NCBI RefSeq assembly: GCF_017168235.1
Contig: NZ_JABFAO010000002.1
Location: 1 to 64,000 of the forward strand
Origin: Rhodococcus sp. KRD197
GTDB lineage: Bacteria > Actinomycetota > Actinomycetes > Mycobacteriales > Mycobacteriaceae
DNA length: 64,000 bases
Direction of reading: 5' to 3'
In this document: piece after piece, positions 7,744 through 15,946 of the stretch
How the letters are laid out: every line of letters starts with the position of its first letter
How positions within the stretch are numbered: the stretch's first letter is position 1
Translations under genes and position numbers: made by a program
Notes under the pieces: model-generated
Databases searched by the model: none
Told to the model about the DNA's origin: nothing
What the model saw: the letters and a program-made list of their open reading frames with translations, nothing else

Positions 7744-8175
7744 CTATGCAGGAAGCGCCGCGAGATTCGCGACCGACTGCTTGACGTCGCTGTCCAGTGT
7801 GCGCGCGACGACGCTGCCGACGGGTCCGAAGAGAACGCCGCCGCCGAAGTACGCGTCGAGGGTGAGCTCGGAGCCCTCGGAGTGCTCGCGGACGTTGATG
7901 GTCAGCGAAATCTTGACGCCGCCTTTGCCCCGCCCGGCCATCTCGATGAGCTGCGGCTCCTGGTACTCGGTGAACGTCCAGGAGATGGTGTTCTTGAATC
8001 CCTTGACCCTCACCAACGACTGCACCTCGGTGCCCTTTTCGAGGGTCTTCGGCGGCGGACTGCACCACCCTCCGTGAATGGTCATCCACTCGTGAAAGCG
8101 ATCGAGCGCCGACGCTTTGTCCCACGCACCTTGTGGATTTTCGGGCATCTGCACGGTGACGCTGATCGTTGCCAT
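7744..8175 (-). CDS. SRPBCC-fold protein of the Rv0910 family
   Basis: A 143-residue START/SRPBCC domain protein. The opening strand, the segment FHEWMTIHGGW, TLEKGTEVQSLV, and the C-terminal helix region GPVGSVVARTLDSDVKQSV closely follow mycobacterial Rv0910. Rv0910 has been described as the toxin of a type II pair with Rv0909, but no small antitoxin gene lies beside this copy, so a lipid or hydrophobic-ligand binding role is at least as likely. It is divergent from ligD with 59 bp between the starts. Confidence 0.8.
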   Translation of the reverse strand: MATISVTVQMPENPQGAWDKASALDRFHEWMTIHGGWCSPPPKTLEKGTEVQSLVRVKGFKNTISWTFTEYQEPQLIEMAGRGKGGVKISLTINVREHSEGSELTLDAYFGGGVLFGPVGSVVARTLDSDVKQSVANLAALPA

Positions 8176-8234
8176 ACCTTCGAGCTTGACACAACCGGAG
8201 CACGGTGCGCCCCGGCGGCAACTAACCTGGGCTG

Positions 8235-10541
8235 ATGGCGACGCTCGACATCGCAGGCCGAAAGGTCTCGGTGACCAATCTGGACAAGGTGTTGTTTCCG
8301 GAAACGGGCACCACCAAACGCCAGGTGATCGAGTACTACGTCGCCATTGCCCCCGCTATGCTTCCGCACCTGGCCGGCCGGGCTGTGACACGCAAGAGGT
8401 GGCCGAACGGCGTCGAGCAACCGTCGTTCTTCGAGAAGAACCTCGCGGCTTCGGCACCCGATTGGCTGGATCGACGGCGAATGCAGCACTCCGATCGCGT
8501 GGTGACGTATCCCCTCTTCTCGACGGCGGCAGACCTGGCCTGGCTGGCCCAACAGGCATCCATCGAGGCACACGTCCCGCAGTGGCGGTTCGACGGCGAC
8601 TCACCGGGCCCGGCGACGAGAATGGTTTTCGACTTGGACCCGGGTGACGATGTCGATCTGGCGCAATGCGCGGAGGTCGCCTGCGAGATCAGGGACATGA
8701 TCGCCGAGATCGGATTCACGGCCTTCCCCGTCACCAGCGGTAGCAAGGGTATTCACCTGTATGTCCCGCTGGAGAAGCCCCCGCTGGAGAAACCGTTGAC
8801 ACCGGCCGGGGCGTCCACCGTCGCCAAGCGTGTTGCGACGCTGCTCGAAGAACGCGATCCGAGCCGGGTGACCGCGACGATGGCCAAGGCCAAACGCACC
8901 GGCCGGGTCTTCGTGGACTGGTCGCAGAACAACGGAAAGAAGACGACGGTTGCGCCGTATTCGATGCGCGGTCGGGCTACGCCGACCGTCGCTGCACCGA
9001 GATCGTGGGAGGAGCTCGAGGCGCCGGGGCTGACGCAGCTGCGCTTCGAGGATGTGCTCGAGCGCTTCGAGGAACACGGCGACCTGCTGGCCGACCTGGA
9101 CCCGCCTCTGCCCATGGAAAACCGACCCGACAAGCTCTCGACGTACCGCAGTATGCGCAGCGCCTCCAGGACTCCGGAGCCGATCCCGGTGGCCACCGAA
9201 CCCCGGGGTGAGGACGATACGTTCGTCATCCAGGAACACCATGCGCGGCGTTTGCACTACGACTTCCGGCTCGAACACGACGGAGTGTTGGTCTCGTGGG
9301 CAGTCCCGAAGAACATTCCGGACGACCCCGGCCAGAACCGGCTCGCGGTGCGCACCGAGGACCATCCGTTGGAATACGCCACGTTCGAGGGCAGCATCCC
9401 CAAGGGTGAGTACGGCGGCGGCGAGGTCAGCATCTGGGACTCGGGTAGCTACGAGCTCGAGAAGTGGCGCGAGGACGAGGTGATCGTGGTGCTGAGCGGC
9501 GAGAAAGCCCAGGGCAGGTTCGCACTCGTCCGGACCAAGGGTGATCAGTGGTTGATGCATCGAATGAAGGATCAGGGAGCATCCGGCGAGCTACCCAAGA
9601 GCGAGCTACCGAAGAGCGTTGCGCCGATGCTGGCCACGGCCGGCGACATACGAGACCTTCCCGACGGAGACTGGGCGTTCGAGGGCAAGTGGGACGGCTT
9701 TCGGGTGGTCGCGCGATTGTCCTATGGCGAGTTCGCATTGGCGTCACGTTCGGGCAAGGACCTGACCGAGCGCTTTCACGGTCTCTCCGCTCTCGCCGAT
9801 GATCTCGCCGAACACGAGGCGGTGATCGACGGCGAGGCCGTCGTCTACGGCGCCGATGGAAACACGAGTTTCGAACTCTTACAGGGCAGTTCAGGCAAAG
9901 ACGTGCGATTCATCGCGTTCGACCTGCTGCACTTGGACGGGACGTCACTGCTGAAGAAGAAGTACTCCGACAGGCGCCGACTGCTCGAACTCCTCACCAC
10001 AGGACTCGATTCGGTCATCGTCCCGGACGCACTCACCGGCTCGGCGGAGGAGGCGCTCGCCGCCAGCGTCGAACGTGGCTGGGAGGGCGTGGTGGCCAAG
10101 CGCGTCGATTCCATTTATCAGCCCGGCCGAAGAGCACGCACCTGGATCAAGACCAAGAACTGGCTCACTCAGGAGATCGTCATCGGGGGCTGGCGACGCG
10201 GTCGGGGCCGCCGTACCGGTGGGCTCGGATCCCTGCTCGTCGGCGTCCCCGGACCGGGCGGCCTTCGCTATCTGGGGCGCGTGGGCACAGGCTTCTCCGA
10301 CCGCGGTTTGGACGCCCTGGCAGAGATGCTCGAGCCGCTCGAGACCGAGGACTCTCCGTTCGTCGAAGAACTCCCCGCTGCCGACCGCAACGACGCCGTG
10401 TGGGTCTCGCCGACGCTCGTCGGAGAGGTGAGATTCTTCGAATGGACGGATTCGATGCATCTGAGGCATCCGAGTTGGCGCGGGCTACGTGAGGACAAAC
10501 AACCGGCCGATGTGGTGCTCGAGATTGATCCCAAAGCTTAG
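8235..10541 (+). CDS. ligD: ATP-dependent DNA ligase D (polymerase-phosphoesterase-ligase)
   Basis: A 768-residue LigD with the mycobacterial domain order. The N-terminal primase/polymerase domain (about 1-290) has the metal-binding Asp133 and Asp135 (FDLDPGDD) and Asp228 (VFVDWSQNN). The 3'-phosphoesterase domain (about 325-450) contains HARRLHYDFRLEHDG with His341 and Asp343. The C-terminal ligase domain has the adenylated Lys485 in FEGKWDGFR and later nucleotidyltransferase motifs (DGEAVVYG, WEGVVAKR, TWIKTKN). Acts with Ku in non-homologous end joining; no ku gene is adjacent here. The start ATG follows TAACCT by a few bases, so the message may be leaderless. Confidence 0.97.
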   Translation: MATLDIAGRKVSVTNLDKVLFPETGTTKRQVIEYYVAIAPAMLPHLAGRAVTRKRWPNGVEQPSFFEKNLAASAPDWLDRRRMQHSDRVVTYPLFSTAADLAWLAQQASIEAHVPQWRFDGDSPGPATRMVFDLDPGDDVDLAQCAEVACEIRDMIAEIGFTAFPVTSGSKGIHLYVPLEKPPLEKPLTPAGASTVAKRVATLLEERDPSRVTATMAKAKRTGRVFVDWSQNNGKKTTVAPYSMRGRATPTVAAPRSWEELEAPGLTQLRFEDVLERFEEHGDLLADLDPPLPMENRPDKLSTYRSMRSASRTPEPIPVATEPRGEDDTFVIQEHHARRLHYDFRLEHDGVLVSWAVPKNIPDDPGQNRLAVRTEDHPLEYATFEGSIPKGEYGGGEVSIWDSGSYELEKWREDEVIVVLSGEKAQGRFALVRTKGDQWLMHRMKDQGASGELPKSELPKSVAPMLATAGDIRDLPDGDWAFEGKWDGFRVVARLSYGEFALASRSGKDLTERFHGLSALADDLAEHEAVIDGEAVVYGADGNTSFELLQGSSGKDVRFIAFDLLHLDGTSLLKKKYSDRRRLLELLTTGLDSVIVPDALTGSAEEALAASVERGWEGVVAKRVDSIYQPGRRARTWIKTKNWLTQEIVIGGWRRGRGRRTGGLGSLLVGVPGPGGLRYLGRVGTGFSDRGLDALAEMLEPLETEDSPFVEELPAADRNDAVWVSPTLVGEVRFFEWTDSMHLRHPSWRGLREDKQPADVVLEIDPKA

Positions 10542-10732
10542 CGTTGCGCATCAACTGCCACTGGTCAGCAGGGCGGTGTTGCCATAGGGTCGGGCTTGCG
10601 TAGCGATTCGGACATTTTTCGAAACGGACGTAACGGGAGGGGTTCGATCTCGGATATCGTCACATGGCGGGGTATCCGAAGTGTCGGTTTTTTTCCTGAA
10701 TTCGACGATTTGTGCGGGAGGGGTTCGACGCA

Positions 10733-11944
10733 ATGCGCTTAACCAAGTTGGCCGGGGCGGCATGTCTGACGGCGGTAGCGGTCGCATGTTCGGCGCTGGT
10801 CGCCGCACCCGCGACGGCGTTTCCGCTGGAGCCGACGCCTATCTCGGACGCGTTCTACGCGCCTGTTCCAGACCTCGAGGCCACGAACCCGGGCGACATC
10901 ATCTCCAGTCGCATGATGCCACCGCCCCCGGGCTTCTTCGATTCCGATGTGTGGCAGCTTCGATTCCGCTCGACCAACTCCGCGGGCGAGCCCATCGCCG
11001 CCGTCAACACGGTGCTGGTCCCGAGAGACAAAGCCCCCAACGGCCCGCTGCTGTCCTACCAGCACATCATCAACGCCCTGGGTCTGGAGTGCGCACCGTC
11101 GCAGGCACTGTGGTCGCAGGACCCAAATCTGGTGATCCGTGAGGCTCCGGCGCTCAACGTTGCACTGCAGCGTGGGTGGACCATCGCCATCGCCGATCAT
11201 CTCGGACCGAACAGCGCGTACGGTGCCGCCAAGCTGGGCGGCCAGATCGTCCTGGACAGCATTCGAGCGACGCAGCGCTTCGAGCAGCTGCAGCTGCAGG
11301 AGAGTCCGGTCGCGCTCGCCGGTTACTCCGGTGGCGGTATGGCCACGGCATGGGCCGCGGCACTACACAACGACTACGCGCCCGAACTGAACATCGTAGG
11401 CAGCGCCACCGGCGGTGCCCCGATGAACCTCGAGCGCATGGCTCGTGACCTCGGTTTCAGTCCACATCCGGCGTTCGGGCTCGCCTTCGCGGCCGCGATG
11501 GGCCTCGAGCGTGAGTACCCGACCCGTATCCCGATCAGTCAGCAGCTCAACCCGCTGGGCCAGCAGATGGCGACAGAGCTTCAGGACGCCTGCACCAACG
11601 ACATCCTCGCCGTTGGCGCCGGGAAGAGTGCGATGCAGGTAGCCGGATCGTTGTCTCTGATCGAGAGCCCGGAGATGATCGCCGCCGTCAACGAGAACAG
11701 CGTCGAGCTCTATTCCGGCGTGCCGAAGGCACCGTACTTCGAGTGGCACAGCCCCACGGACGCGCTCATTCCCGTGTCCTCTATCGACAACACGATCGCA
11801 CGGTACTGCGCGGCGGGCGTCCCGGTCACCCGACTGATCGTGCCGAGCAACGACCACCTCACCGCCGCCCTGCTCGGACTCCCACAGGCGCTCGACTGGA
11901 TCGACGCGCGCTTCAAGGGAGTCCCCGCACCGAGCAACTGCTGA
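10733..11944 (+). CDS. Secreted lipase (LIP family, PF03583-like)
   Basis: A ~403-residue exported lipase. The start at 10733 is preceded by GGGAGGGG about 9 bases upstream and opens a typical signal peptide (MRLTKLAGAACLT, hydrophobic core, cleavage near ATAFP). The catalytic Ser lies in AGYSGGGMA, the acid is probably the Asp of SPTDALIP, and the His is in SNDHLTAAL. Spaced cysteines (ECAPS, DACTND, ARYCAAG, PSNC) suggest disulphides. The family hydrolyses triacylglycerols outside the cell. In the 191 bp upstream, CGGGAGGGGTTCGA occurs twice (10634-10647 and 10715-10728), the second copy being the ribosome-binding region. Confidence 0.9.
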   Translation: MRLTKLAGAACLTAVAVACSALVAAPATAFPLEPTPISDAFYAPVPDLEATNPGDIISSRMMPPPPGFFDSDVWQLRFRSTNSAGEPIAAVNTVLVPRDKAPNGPLLSYQHIINALGLECAPSQALWSQDPNLVIREAPALNVALQRGWTIAIADHLGPNSAYGAAKLGGQIVLDSIRATQRFEQLQLQESPVALAGYSGGGMATAWAAALHNDYAPELNIVGSATGGAPMNLERMARDLGFSPHPAFGLAFAAAMGLEREYPTRIPISQQLNPLGQQMATELQDACTNDILAVGAGKSAMQVAGSLSLIESPEMIAAVNENSVELYSGVPKAPYFEWHSPTDALIPVSSIDNTIARYCAAGVPVTRLIVPSNDHLTAALLGLPQALDWIDARFKGVPAPSNC

Positions 11945-11946
11945 GT

Positions 11947-13827
11947 TCACTCCGCAGGCTCGACAGTCCCCGACGCGAACTGCGTCCGATGGAGCTCCTC
12001 GTAGCGGCCTCCCGCCGCGAGGAGCTCCTCGTGCGTTCCGCGTTCGATGATGGTTCCGCCTTCCACGACGAGGATGATGTCAGCGGCCCGGATCGTCGAC
12101 AGACGGTGCGCGATCACCACCGACGTCTTCCCAGCGAGCGCCTCGGCCAAAGCCGCCTGCACCGCCGCCTCCGACGTAGAGTCCAGCGAGGCAGTGGCCT
12201 CGTCGAGAATGACCACTCGAGGTCGAGCTATCAGCAACCTAGCGATGGTGAGCCGCTGCCGTTCGCCACCGGAAAGCCGGTAACCGCGCTCTCCGACGAC
12301 GGTGCCCAGACCGTCGGGTAGCGACTCCACCAGATCCTGCAGCCGCGCGCGTCGAAGTGCATCCCACACTTCATCGTCTCGTGCGTCGGGCCGGGGTAGG
12401 ACAATGTTGGCCCGCACTGTGTCGTGGAACAGATGCCCGTCCTGGGTCACCATCCCTACGGCGGAGCGTATGGACTCGGCCCGGAGGTCCCGAACGTCCG
12501 TTCCACCCAGCCGAACAGCGCCGCTGTCGACGTCGTACAACCGCGCGATCAGCTGAGCGATCGTCGATTTGCCTGCACCCGAGGTTCCGACGAGCGCGAC
12601 CATGCGGCCGGGCTCGGCCTTGAACGACACCCCGTGCAGCACTTCCTCACCGCCGCGCGTGTCCAGAGTCGTGACTTCTTCGAGCGATGCGAGCGAAACC
12701 CTGTCCGCCGACGGGTAAGCGAAGCGGACGTCTCTCAACTCGACCGAAACCGGGCCGTCGGGTACGTCCACGGCGCCTGGCTTGTCCTGGATCAGCGGGA
12801 CCAGATCGAGGACCTCGAAGACCCGCTCGAAACTGACGAGTGCGCTCATCACTTCGACGCGTGCACTGGCGAGTTGGGTCAGCGGTGAGTACAACCGGGC
12901 GAGCAACAAGGACAGGGAGACAACCGAACCGGCGTCGAGTTGCCCTCGGAGAGCATAGAATCCGCCGAGCCCGTACACCACTGCGAGAGCCAGAGCCGAC
13001 ACCAGCGTCAGCGCTGTCACGAATACGGTCTGCACCATGGCCGCCCGCACCCCGATGTCGCGGACACGGCTGGCGCGGACCGCGAACTCCCTCGATTCGT
13101 TATCCGGTTGCCCGAACAGTTTGACCAAGGTCGCGCCCGGAGCCGAGAACCGTTCGGTCATCTGCGTACTCATGGCCGAATTATGTTCGGCCGCTTCGCG
13201 TTGCAGACGTGCCAGCCGGTGACCCATACGGCGAGCCGGGATTACGAAAATGGGAAGCAGCAGCAACGCGAGCAGCGTGACCTGCCACGAGATACCGAGC
13301 ATGACGACAAGCGTCAACCCGAGCATGACCAGATTGCTCACCACTCCGGAGAGCGTGTCGCTGAATGCTCGTTGGGCGCCGAGCACGTCGTTGTTGAGCC
13401 TGCTGACCAACGCACCGGTGCGGGTACGGGTGAAGAACGCGATCGGCATCTTTTGCACGTGATCGAACACCGCGGTGCGCAGGTCGAGAATCAATGCCTC
13501 ACCGATGTTCGACGACAGCCACCGGTTCAGCAGTCCGAATGCCGCATCGACGACTGCGATCGCTGCGATGGCGGCGGCCAGCCTCAGAACCACATCGAAC
13601 GGATCACCGTCGACGATGGCATTGACCACCCGCCCCGCCAGCACCGGCGTCGCCACCGCCAACGCAGCCAGCACGACGCTGAGAATCAGGAATCCGACCA
13701 GTTTGCGCCGATGGGGTCGCGCGAATGTCAGAATTCGCTGCGCGGTCTCCTTGGAGAACTGCGTCTGCTGCGTCGACGCGTTCATGGTCCGATACAGCTG
13801 GGACCGGGCGGTGACTTCCATACTCAT
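11947..13827 (-). CDS. ABC exporter, fused permease and ATPase (multidrug/lipid type)
   Basis: A 626-residue half-transporter. Residues ~30-330 form the six-helix exporter domain (GALVSRLNNDV is a conserved coupling-helix region). The nucleotide-binding domain has Walker A GTSGAGKST, the Q-loop in VTQDGHLFHD, signature LSGGERQR, Walker B VVILDEATASLD and the H-loop VIAHRLST. It would work as a homodimer. Its stop is 2 bp from the stop of the convergent lipase gene. The substrate cannot be told from sequence. The start could be the ATG at 13827 or at 13821. Confidence 0.93.
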   Translation of the reverse strand: MSMEVTARSQLYRTMNASTQQTQFSKETAQRILTFARPHRRKLVGFLILSVVLAALAVATPVLAGRVVNAIVDGDPFDVVLRLAAAIAAIAVVDAAFGLLNRWLSSNIGEALILDLRTAVFDHVQKMPIAFFTRTRTGALVSRLNNDVLGAQRAFSDTLSGVVSNLVMLGLTLVVMLGISWQVTLLALLLLPIFVIPARRMGHRLARLQREAAEHNSAMSTQMTERFSAPGATLVKLFGQPDNESREFAVRASRVRDIGVRAAMVQTVFVTALTLVSALALAVVYGLGGFYALRGQLDAGSVVSLSLLLARLYSPLTQLASARVEVMSALVSFERVFEVLDLVPLIQDKPGAVDVPDGPVSVELRDVRFAYPSADRVSLASLEEVTTLDTRGGEEVLHGVSFKAEPGRMVALVGTSGAGKSTIAQLIARLYDVDSGAVRLGGTDVRDLRAESIRSAVGMVTQDGHLFHDTVRANIVLPRPDARDDEVWDALRRARLQDLVESLPDGLGTVVGERGYRLSGGERQRLTIARLLIARPRVVILDEATASLDSTSEAAVQAALAEALAGKTSVVIAHRLSTIRAADIILVVEGGTIIERGTHEELLAAGGRYEELHRTQFASGTVEPAE

Positions 13828-13887
13828 GCCCGCAACGCTAGAACCTCGAGGTAGGTCGAGGTCAATCGGCCGGGGCGGCTGATGCTT

Positions 13888-14664
13888 CTACGGATCCGAT
13901 CGTGCCGACACGACCGTGGCGTCGAACTCGTCCGAATGCACGACGGTCGGCTCGAAACCAAGTGCGGCGACGATAGCTGCGGTGTCATCTGCCTGGCGGA
14001 CGCTCGTCTCGATCAGCAGGGTTCCACCAGGTGCAATCCACTCGGCCGCCTCCGCGGCGATGCGGCGGTGCAGGGCAAGTCCATCCGGCCCACCATCGAG
14101 AGCCACCCTGGGCTCATGGTCCCTCGCCTCCGGAGGCATCGAGCTGATCGCGGCGGTCGGCACGTACGGCGCGTTGGCGACGATCACATCGGCGTGGCCA
14201 CGAATCGATTGCGGCAGCGGAGAATAGAGATCACCCTCGTACACGTGGCCGCCGATGGGTGCCAGGTTGCGACGCGCACATCGCGCTGCAGCAGCGTCGA
14301 TGTCGGCGGCATGCACCTCGATGTCGGCGACGCTGTGTGCGAGCGCGAGACCGACTGCACCCGATCCGCAACAGATATCGATCACCACGTGCGGATCACA
14401 TTCGACGGCCTTCGCAACGAGCAGGGACGTCCGGCGACGGGGGACGAACACACCAGGTTCGACGAGAACGCGGAGGCCACAGAACTCGGCCCACCCGAGA
14501 AGTTGCTCGAGTGGCGTACCTGCGACGCGCTGCGCTACGGCCTGCTCGAGTTCTTCACCGGCGAAGGCGTCGAGAAGAAGACCGGCTTCGATCTCGGCGT
14601 ACACGCAGCCTGCAGCGCGCAGCCTCTCGGTGATGCGAGAGGTGGTGCTGGGCTCTTCTGGCAT
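13888..14664 (-). CDS. HemK/PrmC-like protein N5-glutamine methyltransferase
   Basis: A 258-residue class I SAM-dependent methyltransferase. The SAM-binding motif is VIDICCGSGAVG, and the PrmC-type substrate motif NPPY appears here as NAPYVP, a known variant in the actinobacterial 'putative N5-glutamine methyltransferase' subfamily. FVPRRRTSLLV precedes the Rossmann fold as in PrmC. It is likely a paralogue of the release-factor methyltransferase rather than PrmC itself, which normally sits next to prfA; the target is unknown. It lies 31 bp after the transporter gene on the same strand, so they may be co-transcribed. Confidence 0.82.
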   Translation of the reverse strand: MPEEPSTTSRITERLRAAGCVYAEIEAGLLLDAFAGEELEQAVAQRVAGTPLEQLLGWAEFCGLRVLVEPGVFVPRRRTSLLVAKAVECDPHVVIDICCGSGAVGLALAHSVADIEVHAADIDAAAARCARRNLAPIGGHVYEGDLYSPLPQSIRGHADVIVANAPYVPTAAISSMPPEARDHEPRVALDGGPDGLALHRRIAAEAAEWIAPGGTLLIETSVRQADDTAAIVAALGFEPTVVHSDEFDATVVSARSDP

Positions 14665-14695
14665 TTCTGCCTTTCACGACGCCGGCAACTGCGAC

Positions 14696-15826
14696 TCACG
14701 GCAGAAATATCCGGCCGCTGATCGATCCTCGCACGGTGTGTGCGGCAACCACGACCCAAGCAGAAAGCAACGCCGCATACAACACCACCGCTAGCGCAGA
14801 AACTGCGCCGAGGCCGAGTGCCGCGCCCAGTGCGGTCGCGCCCGTGACACACGTGCCAACCGGGAAGGTGAAGCTCCACCAGGTGAGCGAAAACCTCAGC
14901 CCGTTGCGCATCGCCTTGGCTGTCACCGTGCAGGCGACCGTGACAGCGCCGATAGCGAGCACCCCGACGAACAGTCCATATCCGATTCCGAACGCGTGCA
15001 GATCACGCGCGAGGCTCGCATGGGCGCTGCCCAGCACGAGGCCGGCGTCGGCGCCGAGCAGGTTGGCCGCGGTGATGGATTGCCCTACCAGCCCGAGCGT
15101 GATCCAGACCGTCGGTGCCGCTTGCAATGCCGGTCCGCCCCCGCGCAGCAGATCGCGGTAGATCAGCGTCATCGCTGCAGCTCCCAGCGCGAGGCTGAGC
15201 GCGAACAGTGCGTAACACAGCGCGAGCAGCCAGACTCGAAGGCCGTCGTCTCCGATGTAGGGCAGCAACAGAGCACCACCCGTGGCGGACACCATCGGCG
15301 GAACCACCGGCATCAGCCACGCCGGCAATGCGTTCGAGCGTCCCAGCCGCAGCATTCTGTACGGCATCCACACCGAGGTCGCCACCCCGGTGATCGTGCC
15401 CAGCACCCACAGGGTCGCCGCGATGTGCAGGGCCGCGGTGTCGCCGATGACGTCCTTGCCGAGCAACAACGTGCCGGCTCCCACCGTCAGCATGGCCATC
15501 GGTGGTGCGCCGTAGAAGAGGGACACGACAGGGTGCTCGGCGTATAAACGGGCGTTCGCAGGGTGAAGTATCCAATGCGCTGCGAACGCCACCGTCAGCG
15601 CGAGGAGTGCGAAGGACGCGAGTGCCCAGACGACCGTTGCGAAGGCACGCAATTCGGCCGAGTGCACCGGCAGGGTTGCCGCGGCGTTGGCGACGATGCC
15701 GGTGCCCATCACGGACGCGAACCAGTTCGGCGTGATGTGTTCGATCAGCTGCCCGGGACGTTCGAGCTCGCTAAGCAGGCGAGTTCGCTTGTGCTCGAAG
15801 GCTGCGCCGACAGTTCCTGCGGTCAT
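14696..15826 (-). CDS. TDT-family transporter (tellurite-resistance/dicarboxylate type)
   Basis: 376 residues with about ten transmembrane helices. PNWFASVMGTGIVANAA near residue 35 is the signature of the TehA/Mae1/SLAC1 fold, and WWSFTFPVGTCVTGA near the C terminus is the second family motif. Members move malate, sulfite or chloride-like anions. The ATG at 15826 faces the DUF222-HNH gene across a 120 bp gap that holds an SOS box placed for the other gene. Substrate not determined. Confidence 0.88.
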   Translation of the reverse strand: MTAGTVGAAFEHKRTRLLSELERPGQLIEHITPNWFASVMGTGIVANAAATLPVHSAELRAFATVVWALASFALLALTVAFAAHWILHPANARLYAEHPVVSLFYGAPPMAMLTVGAGTLLLGKDVIGDTAALHIAATLWVLGTITGVATSVWMPYRMLRLGRSNALPAWLMPVVPPMVSATGGALLLPYIGDDGLRVWLLALCYALFALSLALGAAAMTLIYRDLLRGGGPALQAAPTVWITLGLVGQSITAANLLGADAGLVLGSAHASLARDLHAFGIGYGLFVGVLAIGAVTVACTVTAKAMRNGLRFSLTWWSFTFPVGTCVTGATALGAALGLGAVSALAVVLYAALLSAWVVVAAHTVRGSISGRIFLP

Positions 15827-15916
15827 GCACTCAGCGTCGTCCGCGCAGACTGTCGCCGGAAGTGGTGTCACACTTGTGCGGCCACAAGCAATTTTTGTAG
15901 CAACGAACTGTTGTGT

Positions 15917-15932
15917 TCGAACATCTGTTCGA
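15917..15932. promoter_or_regulatory. SOS box (LexA operator)
   Basis: TCGAACATCTGTTCGA is a perfect 6-4-6 palindrome matching the mycobacterial/actinobacterial LexA consensus TCGAAC-N4-GTTCGA. It ends 14 bp before the ATG of the DUF222-HNH gene at 15947. Several 13E12-family genes of M. tuberculosis are LexA-controlled, so this fits. Confidence 0.92.
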
Positions 15933-15946
15933 GTATCGTTGGTGGC

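Noticed and set aside
7744-8175. Toxin-antitoxin system based on the Rv0910-like protein
   Set aside because: No Rv0909-like small antitoxin gene is adjacent on either strand, so I only report the SRPBCC fold.
8601-9560. A 319-codon minus-strand frame inside ligD
   Set aside because: The ligD reading has all catalytic motifs; the antisense frame has none.
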